Source of the DNA: Nesterenkonia pannonica | Lineage (GTDB): Bacteria; Actinomycetota; Actinomycetes; Actinomycetales; Micrococcaceae | NCBI RefSeq assembly: GCF_019575955.1 | Contig: NZ_CP080575.1 | Span: 1,116,001-1,180,000, forward strand | Length of the DNA: 64,000 nt | Direction of reading: 5' to 3' | Shown here: positions 52,852 to 63,045 of the stretch, piece after piece | How positions within the stretch are numbered: the stretch's first letter is position 1 | Layout of the letters: each line of letters starts with the position of its first letter | Position numbers and translations under genes: made by a program | The notes under the pieces: generated by a model | Seen by the model: the letters and a program-made list of their open reading frames with translations, nothing else | What the model was told of the DNA's origin: nothing | The model's database searches: none

Positions 52852-53730
52852 GGGCCCCTCGCTCGCCCAGCTGGGCGCGGAGGCGATCCGCAAATACGGG
52901 CCCGATGCGCGGATCGTCTCATCAGCACGAATCAGTGCAGGCGGCTGGGGGCGTCTGGTGGGCCGCGTCTACTACGAGGCTGAGGTCGAGGTTGCCCAGG
53001 CGCCCGAAGCGGCGAACGAGCTGCAGGGCCCGCCGCAGAGCGTGAAGCCGTCGGCGCAGGGCAGCGCCGACACTGCTGCGGACGTCGTGCTCATCCGGCC
53101 CGAGGCCGTCGACGCCGCCCGGGACCCAGGTCTGCAGACGCCGTCCCAGCGGCTCAGAGCGCGCGGCAGACTGGAGTCGGCGGAGGCCTCGGACGAGCAT
53201 TTCAGCCGCATGATGGATGATCTGTGGAGAGCCTTGAAGGAGCCCGCCGGGACCCCGGTCCCGACGCTGGCGGTCCCCGCGGGCGCCGAAGGTGCTCCGC
53301 GACGCGGGTGCGCTCGTGGTGGTCGCGGGGATGCACGGCGACGCGGCGGCGGCGCTCCAGACTCTCGATGCCGAGGGCAGCGCCCGTGTCTGGGATCCGT
53401 CACGGCTCCGCGGCCAGCCCCTGCACGCTCAGCGGCGTGAGCTGCGCCAGGTTCGGGCTCAGGCCGTCACAGCCGACCTGCCGGTGATGGCGCTTACCGA
53501 GCTTGAGTTTCCTCGCAGGGAGTGCCCAGCCGTGCCGATGCTGCCGTGATCGAGGAGGCCGATCAGCTGTGGGCGGCCGTGGACCTTCGGCACAAGCCGG
53601 ATGATGTCAGGGTCTGGCTGGCCGTGCTGGCTGAGCACCGTACAGTCGACGGGGTCGTGCTGCTGGCCGCGGAGCAGACCCTCACCCCGAGACGGGCCGT
53701 CAACTGGGCCTGCCGGTGCATCAGCCGTGA
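52826..53730 (+). CDS. FlhF-like protein with degenerate GTPase motif
   Basis: The N-terminus RYRLRGPSLAQLGAEAIRKY followed by GPDARIVSSARISAGG resembles the FlhF B domain, and the gene follows flhA as flhF does. About 300 residues after joining frames near 53285, 53530 and 53708. The region where the SRP-type GTPase P-loop should be reads ALVVVAGMHGDAAAALQTLD, which lacks the Gly-Lys-Thr. Later text (DLRHKPDDVRVWLAVLAEHR, ending LGLPVHQP) keeps the expected overall plan. It may be a nucleotide-independent relative of FlhF, or errors may hide the loop. GTG 52826 overlaps flhA by 26 bases. Confidence 0.55.
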
Positions 53731-53806
53731 GCGCTGTGCTGAAGCCTCGAATCGCTGAAGCCGTCACAGGACGCGCAGCGGGTGCCATCGCCGATAGGGT
53801 ATTTCC

Positions 53807-54138
53807 ATGCTGGTGCTGACGCGGAAGGTGGGGAGCAGGTTGTCATCGGGGACGAGATCACCGTGACAGTCCTGGATGTGCGCAGGGACGGCATCAAGAT
53901 CGGCATCGACGCGCCCCGCCACGTCAGGGTCCAGCGGCAGGAGCTGATTCTGGCCGTGGCCGACGAGAACCTCGACTCAGCTCGCAGCAGCCCTGAGGGC
54001 GAAGCGGCGCTGATCTCGCTCCTGGGCGCCGTCGCCTCCGCAGAGTCGCACGAGGTCGGGCGCGCGGACGAGCACGAGGGCTCCCCAGACCCGGACTGTG
54101 AGATTCCCGGTGCTGACCGGGAGCCGGAGTCCAGCTAG
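53807..54138 (+). CDS. csrA: Carbon storage/translation regulator CsrA with long C-terminal tail
   Basis: CsrA binds GGA motifs in mRNA and blocks translation. After one G is restored near 53835 it reads MLVLTRKVGEQVVIGDEITV, then TVLDVRRDGIKIGIDAPRHV and RVQRQELILAVADEN. This is the full CsrA core including the RNA-contacting terminal segments. It is about 110 residues instead of 60-75, with a Glu/Ser-rich tail. Together with fliW and the fliC leader it suggests flagellin translation control. Its TAG overlaps the stop codon of the converging rpe gene. Confidence 0.88.
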
Positions 54139-54797
54139 GACGACTCCGCCGCAGACGCTGCGAGACGGCGAAGCTCTGCGATGGCTTCCTCCGGGTCCTC
54201 AGCGGAGTACACGGCAGAGCTTACCACAAAGTGTCTGCGCTACCTCCGCCGCCCGTTCGATGGTCTCGGAGCTGACCCCGCCGTCGATCTGGATCGCCAC
54301 GCGGCTGCCCAGGTCATCAGCGGCCTGCCGTGCGCGGCGGATCTTCGGGAGCATGATGTCCAGGAACTTCTGGCCCCGAACCCCGGTTCGACGGTCATCA
54401 GGAGCAGCATGTCCAGCTCGGAGAGCATGTCGAGGTAGGGCTCCACCGCCGTGGCCGGGCGCAGAGCCATCGCTGACTTGGAGCCCTGTGAGCGCAGCTG
54501 CCGGGCCAGACGGATCGGAGCCTTCGCCGCCTCGGCATGGAAGGTGACCGACTCTGCGCCGAGCTCGGCATACTGCGGAGCCCACACATCGGCGTCCTCG
54601 ATCATCAGGTGGATGTCGAGCGGCAGATCTGTGACCTTCCGAATGGCCTGAACGACGGGCAGGCCCAGCGTCAGGTTCGGCACAAAGTGGTTGTCCATGA
54701 CATCCACATGCACCGCGTCGGCGCCGCGGATGCGCCCCAGCTCGGACTCCAGGTTGGCGAAGTCCGCGGACAGGATCGAAGGATGAATAGCCGTCAT
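54135..54797 (-). CDS. rpe: Ribulose-phosphate 3-epimerase
   Basis: Rpe interconverts ribulose-5-P and xylulose-5-P in the pentose phosphate pathway. The TIM-barrel motifs are visible: [55 protein letters not shown] and [20 protein letters not shown]. The conserved end should read AGADTFVAGSAVYSA. In the sequence GTAGC and GTAAGC (+ strand GCTAC 54239 and GCTTAC 54219) disrupt both Ala-Gly pairs. Frame changes also lie near 54385 and 54230. The ATG is at 54797, and the stop overlaps the csrA stop on the other strand. Confidence 0.9.
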
Positions 54798-54944
54798 GCT
54801 CCGATCCTATGCGGATCTGAGGGTCCGGAGCGCGTTTTCCACAGGAGCGGCCCAAGGCGCTCCCCACCTCACTCATCCTCGCTAGGCTCCTCCAGGCGAG
54901 CGGCCGGGAAGCGCTGCTCACGGCCTCTGCTGAACGGAATTCTC

Positions 54945-55647
54945 ATGCGTCAGCGATCTCACGCTCACTGCGCGATCACCATCTCCCTGATTGCCGCCGC
55001 ATGGACTCACCGCGTGCTCGTACGAGTCGGCGGGCGTTCCTGACAACCTCCCGCCCCAGGGGCAGGGGTCCCCATCGGCGGCACCGGAGGACAACGGCTC
55101 CGAGGATGTGGGCACGGACCCGGAGCCGGATGATGACGAGGGGAGCACTTCAGGCAGCGACGAAGATGCGGTGTCTCTTCCGGCCGAATGGTCGATCAAC
55201 TCCGACGAGGCCGTGCCGGAGGCTGCCCTTCACTGGTTCGAGACGCTGACGCAGGCTCGCATCACCGGCGACACCGAGAAGGCCTGCCCCCTCATCCATG
55301 AGCTCTGCGAGCAGTGCACGAATGAGCTGGAGGCCATCGAGGACCTGTATGCCGACGGCGGCCTCTACGAGGGCTACGATGTGCAGCTCGTTCAGGTGCA
55401 GACGCACCGCGAAGCTGACGATCTCGTGTACCAGAAGTACTGGGCCGACGTCTCCTCGTACGTTCTCAATGGGGACGGAGAGGAGGACACCACTGCGTTC
55501 ACGAGCATCGGGCCGGAGACGGGCCTATGGATCTGGGCCTTCACGGACGAGCAATGGCGTCTGAGGGCTATGGTCCCGATGGACGTGAGCCTTATCTCGT
55601 CATATGACGATCTGCCCGCGCCGGAAGAGTTTGTCGGGGAGTGGTAG
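54945..55647 (+). CDS. Secreted lipoprotein, possibly DUF6318 family
   Basis: About 233 residues. It starts at ATG 54945 with MRQRSHAHCAITISLIAAA. After a frame change near 55000 a lipobox LTAC follows, then an acidic, Ser/Asp-rich linker and a globular domain (EAALHWFETLTQARITGDTE, then CPLIHELCEQCTNEL). The domain resembles the DUF6318 lipoproteins of Micrococcales, judged by eye. The pair of cysteines in LCEQC could form a disulfide. Function is unknown. It converges with the LCP gene on the other strand. Confidence 0.7.
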
Positions 55648-55668
55648 ATGCTCACCCTGCGGATCAGC

Positions 55669-57289
55669 CTACTTACCACATTCGTAGTTGCTGCTGGCCG
55701 CCTGCTCGAGAATCATCGTCTCGCCGCGGTCCTGGGCGTCCATGAGGTATTCGGCGGTCAGCTCCGAGCCGTCCGGCTGGGTCGGCAGGCCCGTCTCCTC
55801 CGGCTCGGAGGCGGGCTCGTCGTCGGCCACGGCCGGGTCATCGTGCTCGGGCGTAGGTCCGGGCGGTTCGCCCTCCGGGTCCGCCGCGTCCTCGGGAGAT
55901 TCCGGCTCGGTCCGATCCTCGTCCTCCTGCGCAGGCTCCTCCGCGTCGCTTTCGTCCGCATCGGCCTGCTCCTGGGCGATCAGCTCATCGACGCGGGAGT
56001 GGATGGCGTCGAAGTCAGGGTAGGTGGAGAAGAGGTCGCCGGCGCTGCCGAAGTCAGGAGCGCCCAGGGTCAGACGCTGCGGCGTGTGCTCCTGGGCGTC
56101 GGCGGCGAGGTCCACGAAGGATCCGAGCTGCGACTGGGGAACGTTGGTCTGGATCATGCTGTCGCTTACCCGCATGATGTCGGTGAACCGGGTCAGCAGT
56201 GTTTGGGGCGTGAACTGGCCCACCATGGCCTGCTGGATGCACTGCTGGCGCTGGATGCGGTTGTAGTCGGAGCTGAACTCGCGCGATCTGGCATAGGAGA
56301 GGGAGTCCTGGCCGTCGAGGGTGAGCGTCCCCGGCTCGAACCACACGTCGCCCCAGCTGCCGTCGGGGCGCTCGCCCCTGTAGGGGACGAATCCGCCGGA
56401 TTCGATCGTGATGCCGCCCATGGCATCGATCAGCTCCTCGAAGCCGTCCATATCGACCATCACGTAGCCGTGCACGCCGAGGCCCAGGGTGCCGGATACG
56501 GCGTCCATCATGGCTTGGGCGCCCGGGTCATCGGCCTCCGGATAGAGCTCCGGGTGGTCGTTGTGCACCTCGGGGTAGAGGAAGTTGATGATGCATTCGT
56601 TGCCGCAGTTGTATCCCTCGGGGTACACCGCATTCAGCGGGGAGTCCTCCGAGAACTGTGCGTTCTGGAAGTTGCGAGGGATGGAGAAGAGGATCGACTC
56701 GCCTGAGTCCTCATTGACGGAGACCACATGGATGGAGTCCGGGCGTATCGGCTGATCGCCCCGCTCCTCATCTCCGTCCGAGCCCATCAGCAGAAAGTTG
56801 TAGCGTCCGTCCTCTGCTGGCATCGCCGGGCCGCTGTCGAAGATGCCTGCCAGGGCCAGTCGCCCCTGGTGCACCATGGAGGCCCTGTAGGCCAGGCCTC
56901 CGGAGGTGAGGGCCGCCAGCAGCAGCAGCACAATGCCGACGATCCACCGAGGCCTGCTCTCCATACCTGCCAGACGGATCAGCCGCAGCGTGTCCAGCCA
57001 GAGCACCAACCACCCGGCAGCAAGTCCGGCCAGCAGAATGCTGACCGCCCAGAGCACGAACGGCTGGGTCAGAGCGCTCAGGAGGGGGCCGCGCAGGAGC
57101 AGGAGCAGCAGCACGCCCAGCAGCGCAGTGAACCAGCAGCCGATGGTGACCGCCAGTGCGGCTCGGCCCAGTGTGCGCGAGCCTGCAGTGACCTGCGCTC
57201 CGCCCGGCAGAAAGAGCGTGAGGCCGGTGAGAAGCACCGCCCGGCGCGTGCGCTCGGTCGACGAGGCGGCTCGGGATTCCGTACGACAT
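55669..57289 (-). CDS. LytR-CpsA-Psr (LCP) family wall-polymer ligase
   Basis: LCP proteins attach wall polymers to peptidoglycan outside the membrane. There are four hydrophobic segments near the N-terminus, then the LCP domain: FLLMGSDGDEERG with RPDSIHVVSVN, FSIPRNFQNA (the S-I-P-R motif), YVMVDMDGFEELIDAMGGIT and SDYNRIQRQQCIQQAM. An acidic C-terminal tail of about 100 residues ends the protein. The frame is open from 57237. I extend to ATG 57289 across one frame change near 57260, because MSYGIPSRLVDR fits a cytoplasmic start. GCTTAC at 56164 (+ strand) gives Val-Ser for probable Ala-Gly. The divergent membrane part marks it as an actinobacterial type. Confidence 0.88.
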
Positions 57290-57366
57290 CTTCGGTCCCG
57301 GAGAAGTCGTGGTAGGTGAGCGTCGGGGTCTCTGCGTGGCTGGGCCTCGGCGCGCGGGGGTCGGAC

Positions 57367-57944
57367 TCACTGCGTGGGCTCGGTCCCTGCGACGCCGTCG
57401 CGGGCTCGGTAGGCGGACAGCTCGGCAGCCTCTGCGCGCAGGGACTGGCCCTTCGCGTGGGCGGCGGCCGCCAGCTCAGTCTGGAACCTCACCAGCTTCT
57501 CGCGCAGCTGCGCTGCTGCAGGCCCCTCTCCGGCGGCCAGGGTGCGCACCGCCAGGAGGCTTGCGTTGCGCGCTCCTGCGACGGATACGGTCGCCACAGG
57601 CACTCCGGCGGGCATCTGCACGATGCTCAGCAGCGAGTCCATACCGTCCAGGTGCTTCAGCGGCACAGGAACTCCGATGACCGGCAGGGGAGTGACGGAG
57701 GCCAGCATCCCGGGCAGGTGGGCTGCTCCGCCTGCGCCGGCGATGATCACCCGCAGTCCGCGGCTGTGCGCCTGCCTGCCGTAGTCGATCATCTCGGAGG
57801 CCATGCGGTGAGCGGACACGACGTCGGCCTCGAAGGGGATGCCGAACTCGTCGAGCGCCTCAGCCGCGGCCCGCATCACGGGCCAGTCGGAGTCCGATCC
57901 CATCACGAGGCTGACCAGGGGCCGCTGTCGGCGTCCTCGCTCAT
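57367..57944 (-). CDS. purE: N5-carboxyaminoimidazole ribonucleotide mutase PurE
   Basis: PurE converts N5-CAIR to CAIR in purine synthesis. The core reads [20 protein letters not shown], then [39 protein letters not shown] and [20 protein letters not shown], all invariant PurE motifs. The likely start is ATG 57944 ([14 protein letters not shown]), reached across one C lost near 57925. Its ATG overlaps the purK stop. The C-terminus is somewhat long and Ala-rich. Confidence 0.93.
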
Positions 57945-59171
57945 GCTGGGCCCTCCACGAGTATTCCGGCCACTTCGGCAGCGGTCCTGCGGGCCCGTTC
58001 GAGCCGGGCGCGAGCTGTGTCGTAGTCCTCGTTGGGCTTGGTCGTCTGGGACAGGATGTTCACGTGACCGATCTTTCGCCCCGGCTTGGGGTCTTTGCCG
58101 TACAGGTGGATCTTCGAGTGGGGGAGCGCTGCATCGCGGCGGGAAGCGCAGCGTGGAGGCTGGGGTTCGCTCCGCCGAGCAGGTTCTTCATGACCACGTG
58201 ACCGCTGGCGCCGCCGGTCACGTCTGTCGCGCCCAGCGGCAGGCCGAGGACCGCGCGCAGGTGCTGCTCGAACTGGCTGGTGGCTGAGCCGTCCATGGTC
58301 CAGTGCCCGGAGTTGTGGGGGCGCATCGCGAGCTCGTTGACGTAGATGCCCGGCGGGGTCGCGTCGGTTCCGCCGGTCTCGGCCACTTCGAACAGCTCCA
58401 CGGCAAGCATGCCGGTGACGTCGAGCCTGTCAGCGACGGCGCGCGCGATGCGCTCCGCCTCTGCCAGGTGGGCGGGGATGTGCGCGGTGCCGGGGCCACC
58501 ACTTCGTCGCACACCCGTTGGTCTGGGTCGACTCCACGACGGGGTAGGGAGCGACGGCGCCGTCCCGCGTTCGGGCGATCTGGGCGGAGAGCTCCCTGGT
58601 GAACGGGACCTTCTGCTCCGCCAGCAGGTGGCACCCTCCCGCTGGGCCCGAGCGAACCACTCTGCGGCGTCCTGCACCGAGTCGGCGTCGCGGATGATCA
58701 TCACGCCTTTGCCGTCGTAGCCGCCGCGAGGCGTCTTCAGCACCACCGGCCAGCCGATTGCCCGGCCGAAGGACACCAGATCCTCTGCGGCGCGGACCTC
58801 GGCCCACCTCGGATTCGGCAGACCCAGATCGTCGATGGCCCGGCGCATGGCCAGCTTGTCCTGCGCGTACACCAATGCGGCGGGGGTGGGGTTGAGCGTT
58901 CGCCCCTGGTCCTCGAGAGCAGCCAGCACCTCGGCGGGCACATGCTCATGGTCGAAGGTGACGGCATCGCACCCTTCCGCAAACGCGGTCACATCGGCCA
59001 CGCTTCGGTAGTCGCCGACGGTGGTCCGGGGTATCGCCTGCGCGGCGGAGGCGGAGGCGGAGCTACCAGCAGCCGCAGCTCGATCCCAAGCTCCACTGCG
59101 GCGGGTGCCATCATCCGGGCCAGCTGGCCATCGCCGAGCACGCCCACGACGGGAACAGAAGTCTCACTCAC
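57941..59171 (-). CDS. purK: 5-(carboxyamino)imidazole ribonucleotide synthase PurK
   Basis: PurK carboxylates AIR using ATP and is the partner of PurE. The ATP-grasp text includes [74 protein letters not shown] and [20 protein letters not shown]. The start is GTG 59171. Frame changes are near 59055, 58640, 58505 and 58125. The C-terminus [20 protein letters not shown] is recovered in another frame. It ends overlapping purE. Confidence 0.92.
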
Positions 59172-59239
59172 AGTCCCCCATTATGCGCGTCGAAGGCCAA
59201 GGACCCCACACCCGCAACGCCCGTAGGATGGATGCCGAC

Positions 59240-60196
59240 ATGAGCATCATCTTTGCAGGCACCCCGCCCATTGCCGCCGACTGTCTGCGCGGCCTCCTCG
59301 CGGCCGGTCCGGAGAAGCTCGGCGGTGAGATCACTGCGGTGCTCACTCGGCCCGACGCCCCTTGGGCCGGAAGCGCACCTCACCCTCCCCGGTGGCCCAG
59401 GCCGCGGAGGAGGCCGGTCTGCCTGTCATCAAGGCAGACAGGGTCGATCAGGAGGTCGCCGGGCGGCTCAGGGAGCACAGCCCCGCCTGGGCATCGTGGT
59501 CGCATACGGGGCCCTGCTTCCGCAGCATGCGCTCGATGTGCCGGAGCGCGGGTGGGTGAACCTGCACTACTCATCCCTCCCCAAATACCGGGGTGCGGCG
59601 CCCGTGCAGCACGCGATCCTCAACGGGAGGCCGCTACCGCGGCGACCATTTTCCAGCTCGAAGCAGGCATGGACACAGGACCGGTCCACGCCGCCGCCGA
59701 GCACCCGATCGACGAGGGAGTCAGCGCAGGAGAGCTGCTCCAGGCCCTCACCGCCCTCGGCACTCAGATGCTCATCGGACTCAGCCCGCAGCTGCTGGCC
59801 GGTGCGTCCGTCCCGTCGCCGCAGCGCGGGGAGCCCAGCTTCGCCCCGAAGCTCACCCGTGACGATGCATACATCGACCCTGCCGCAGCTGCCGAGGCGG
59901 TCATGCACCGCATCAACGCCACGATCCCTGAGCCGGGAGCCTGGACCTGGCTCGGCGACCAGCGGCTCAAGCTCGGGCCCGTACGCCGCTTTCACGGCCA
60001 GCTGCCCAGCACCGCCGCGCCGGGGCAGGCGCTCTCCGCCGTCGCAGAGGGAGAAGGCCATGTGCCCGTGCTGGTCACCGGGGAGGGCGGGGTCGTGCTC
60101 ACTGCGGTGCAGCCCGCCGGGAAGAAGATGACACCTGCGGCTGACTGGCTCCGCGGCCAGCAGCAGACGCCGATACTGGGAGGCCGCCATGAGTGA
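59240..60196 (+). CDS. fmt: Methionyl-tRNA formyltransferase
   Basis: Fmt formylates initiator Met-tRNA. The N-terminus [20 protein letters not shown] and the folate/formyl-site motif [20 protein letters not shown] are diagnostic. The C-terminal domain has [21 protein letters not shown] 59240 is chosen; ATG 59228 in frame would add four residues. Frame changes are near 59370, 59485 and 59635. It overlaps the next gene by 8 bases. Confidence 0.92.
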   Translation: MSIIFAGTPPIAADCLRGLLAAGPEKLGGEITAVLTRPDAPWAGSAPHPPRWPRPRRRPVCLSSRQTGSIRRSPGGSGSTAPPGHRGRIRGPASAACARCAGARVGEPALLIPPQIPGCGARAARDPQREAATAATIFQLEAGMDTGPVHAAAEHPIDEGVSAGELLQALTALGTQMLIGLSPQLLAGASVPSPQRGEPSFAPKLTRDDAYIDPAAAAEAVMHRINATIPEPGAWTWLGDQRLKLGPVRRFHGQLPSTAAPGQALSAVAEGEGHVPVLVTGEGGVVLTAVQPAGKKMTPAADWLRGQQQTPILGGRHE

Positions 60197-61712
60197 GAAG
60201 TCCAATGATCAGGGCCCGCGCCGCAGCGCGTCGGGCCGACAGCGCTCCCGCGGCGCCGGAGATCAGCCCCGCCGGTACTCCAAGGCGGCGCCCTCCCAGC
60301 GCACCCGCCGCGCGGACCCCGCCCGTCTGGCCGCCTTCCGCACCGTCACCGCCGTCAGCCGCGACGACGCCTACGCCAACCTGGTGCTCCCGGAGCAGAT
60401 TCGCCGCGCCAAGCTCGACAAGCGCGACGCAGGGTTCGCCACCGAACTCACCTACGGCACACTTCGTGCCGCAGGCACATACGACCGGATCATTGGTCGC
60501 TGCATCGATCGGAAGATCGCCGACCTCGATGCACCGGTGCTCGACGCACTGCGCCTGGGAGCCCACCAGCTGCTCGCGATGCGCACCGATGACCACGCGG
60601 CAGTCAACGAGACGGTCAGCCTCGTCCGCGATCAGATCGGCGCTACCCGGCGGCTTCGCCAACGCTGTGCTGCGCCGCATCTCCCAGAAGTCCCTGGAGG
60701 GGTGGATCGCCGAGCTGACCGCGGACGCCGACCCCACCGACGCCCTCGCAGTGCGCTACGCACACCCTGCATGGGTGGTGCGGGCCCTTCGCCAGTCCCT
60801 CAGGCTCCACGGGCGCGCGGACGAGCTCGAGGCTCTCCTCGAGGCCGACAACGCCGCTCCCGAAGTCCACCTCGTGGGTCTGCCGGGCCTCGCCGACGAA
60901 GCCGGGCAGGCGGCCCTCGCCTCAGCGGTGGAGGCCTACGCCGCCCCAGCCGACTCATCGACGGCGCAGCCGTGCACCACGGCGGCGACGTCGGACGCCT
61001 CCCGGTGTGCGTGACGGGGCCCTGCGCGTCCAGGACATCGGCTCCCAGTGGATAGCTCAGGCCCTTGCCGAGCCTGCGGTGCAGATGGGGAGCGCTGGCT
61101 CGACCTCTGCGCAGGCCCCGGCGGCAAAGCGGCGCTTCTCGCCGCGCTCGCCGCCCAGTACGAGGTGACCCTGCTGGCGAACGAGCCTACCTCGCACCGA
61201 GCCGAACTGGTGGCCAAGGCGCTCGCCCCCGTCGACGAGTCCGCCTGGGAGATCCGCACCGGCGACGGCCGCACGATCAGAGAGACCGAGCAGACCTTCG
61301 ACCGCATCCTCATCGACGCCCCATGCACCGGGCTGGGAGCCCTGCGACGGCGCCCCGAGGCGCGCTGGCGACGCCAGCCCAAGGATCTCGCCGACCTGAC
61401 GGTCCTGCAGGCAGATCTCATCGACGCGGCCGTCGAGGTGCTCGAGCCGGAGGGACTGCTGGCCTACGCCACCTGCTCGCCGCACCACGCCGAGACGCTT
61501 CTGCAGGTGGAGGATGCGCTGAAGCGCCACCCCAGCTGACCCTCCTCGATGCCCAGGAGCCGATGCGCAGCGCGGCTCGCCCGGACGGTGAGCAGCTGCT
61601 CACTGCAGGCCCGTCTCTCGAGGGAACCGCCGCAAGGACCGTCCAGCTCTGGCCGCATATCCACGGAACGGACGCCATGTTCTTCGCACTGCTGCAGAAG
61701 CAGCCTGAGTGA
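60189..61712 (+). CDS. rsmB: 16S rRNA m5C967 methyltransferase RsmB (Sun family)
   Basis: RsmB has an N-terminal NusB-like domain (RLAAFRTVTAVSRDDAYANL, then DAGFATELTYGTLRAAGTYD). The Rossmann methyltransferase has RWLDLCAGPGGKAALLAALA, the catalytic DAPCTGLGALRRRPEARWRR and the second cysteine motif AYATCSPHHAETL. A basic N-terminal leader of about 40 residues precedes it. Frame changes lie near 60650, 60950-61010 and 61535. It ends FFALLQKQPE. The fmt-rsmB pair is a common translation-linked operon. Confidence 0.92.
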
Positions 61713-61786
61713 TCCCTGCCACGCTCGGGGAGATTACGGGCATTTCCCCGGACTGAGGGGCATCGGCGCTGATATGGTCTTGCGCT

Positions 61787-63045
61787 GTGTTCAGGATGAC
61801 CAATCCCTTCCGCGAGTACGCCTGGGGATCCACTGCAGCGTTCAGCCGCCTCTTCGGCTGGGATGTCGCCCCAAACCCTCAGGCCGAGATGTGGATGGGG
61901 GCGCACCCCACGGGGCATCCCTCGTCGAGATCGGCCCCGGCGAGACTCTGGCCCTCGACGCGCTCCTCGCCCAGCGCCCGGAGCTTCTGGGCGCGTCCGG
62001 GCAGCGCTACGGAGAGCTGCCGTTCCTCATGAAGGTGCTGAGCGCAGCGAAGCCCCTGTCCATTCAGGTCCATCCCACCGCGGATCAGGCCAAGGCTTGG
62101 CTTCGACGCCGAAGAGGCGGAGGGCATCCCCTGGAGAGTCGCGTCCGCTGCTACCCGGACGTCCACCACAAGCCCGAACTCATCGTGGCCCTCACCGACT
62201 TCGCCGCCCTGAGCGGCTTCCGACGGCACACGGAGGCAGCGTCTGAGCTCAGCAGCGTGCAGGCGCTCGCCGAGGAGCGGGGGCACGGCGGACCAGCCCT
62301 GCGTGAGGTGCTCAGCACGGTCCAGGACCAGCTGGAGCGTCAGGACTACGCGGCGGCTCTCGAGTACATCCTCGCCTCCGGTCAGAAGCAGTCGGCCGAG
62401 GCTGCGCGGGCTCTGCACGCCCTGGTTCAGGAGACTGAGACCGCGCCGGATCGTCTCGGGTCGGCTGCTTGGGACACGCTCACCCGGATCACCGAGCACT
62501 TCCCCGGCGATCCCGGGATCTTGCTGGCGATGCTTCTGAACAGGGTCGACCTCCGGCCGGGGAGGCCATCTTCCTTCCCGCTGGGAATCTTCACGCATAC
62601 CTGGGCGGCGCCGGTGTGGAAGTGATGGCCAACTCCGACAATGTGCTGCGCGGCGGTCTGACGTCGAAGCACATCGACGCCCGGGCCCTCATCGATGTCG
62701 CCGACACCCAGGTGCTCGATGCCCCGGCTGCGCTCCTGAGCTGGTCACCCGCGGCGAGCTCGCCTACCGGCCTCCCTTCGAGGAGTTCGCGCTGACCCGC
62801 TTCTCGGTGGAGACCCACGGAGATGTGAAGAGCCGGCGGCTCGTCGACGCGCCCGGCATCCTTCTGTGCACCGCAGGCAAGCTGACGGTGCTGGGGATCC
62901 GGCGGATGAGGGACCGGCTCATGTGACGCTGGGACCCGGTGAGTCCGTCTTCCTGGCCCCAGGTGAGGCGATCCGCTTCGGAGGCGACATCGGGACGACG
63001 GCCTATCTGGCCTCCGCACCCGACGCTGTCCAGGCTGTTCGATGA
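61787..63045 (+). CDS. manA: Mannose-6-phosphate isomerase, class I
   Basis: ManA interconverts fructose-6-P and mannose-6-P and feeds mannosyl donor synthesis. The start is GTG 61787, or ATG 61796 which gives MTNPFREYAWGS. Conserved parts are NPQAEMWMGAHPTGHPS, KPLSIQVHPTADQA (zinc site), YPDVHHKPELIVALTDFAAL and FLPAGNLHAYLGGAGVEVMA with the second zinc-site region. Frame changes are near 61915, 62110, 62570, 62745 and 62920. The tail ends YLASAPDAVQAVR, overlapping the next ATG. Confidence 0.9.

Noticed and set aside
55648-56706. A 352-residue open frame on the + strand
   Set aside because: It is antisense to the LCP gene and rich in Arg, Leu, Gly and Val as expected for a shadow frame. 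The minus-strand protein has all LCP motifs.
56728-57315. Open frame of 195 residues on the + strand near purE
   Set aside because: It is antisense to the membrane part of the LCP gene, with Gln/Arg/Ser-rich low complexity and no family resemblance.
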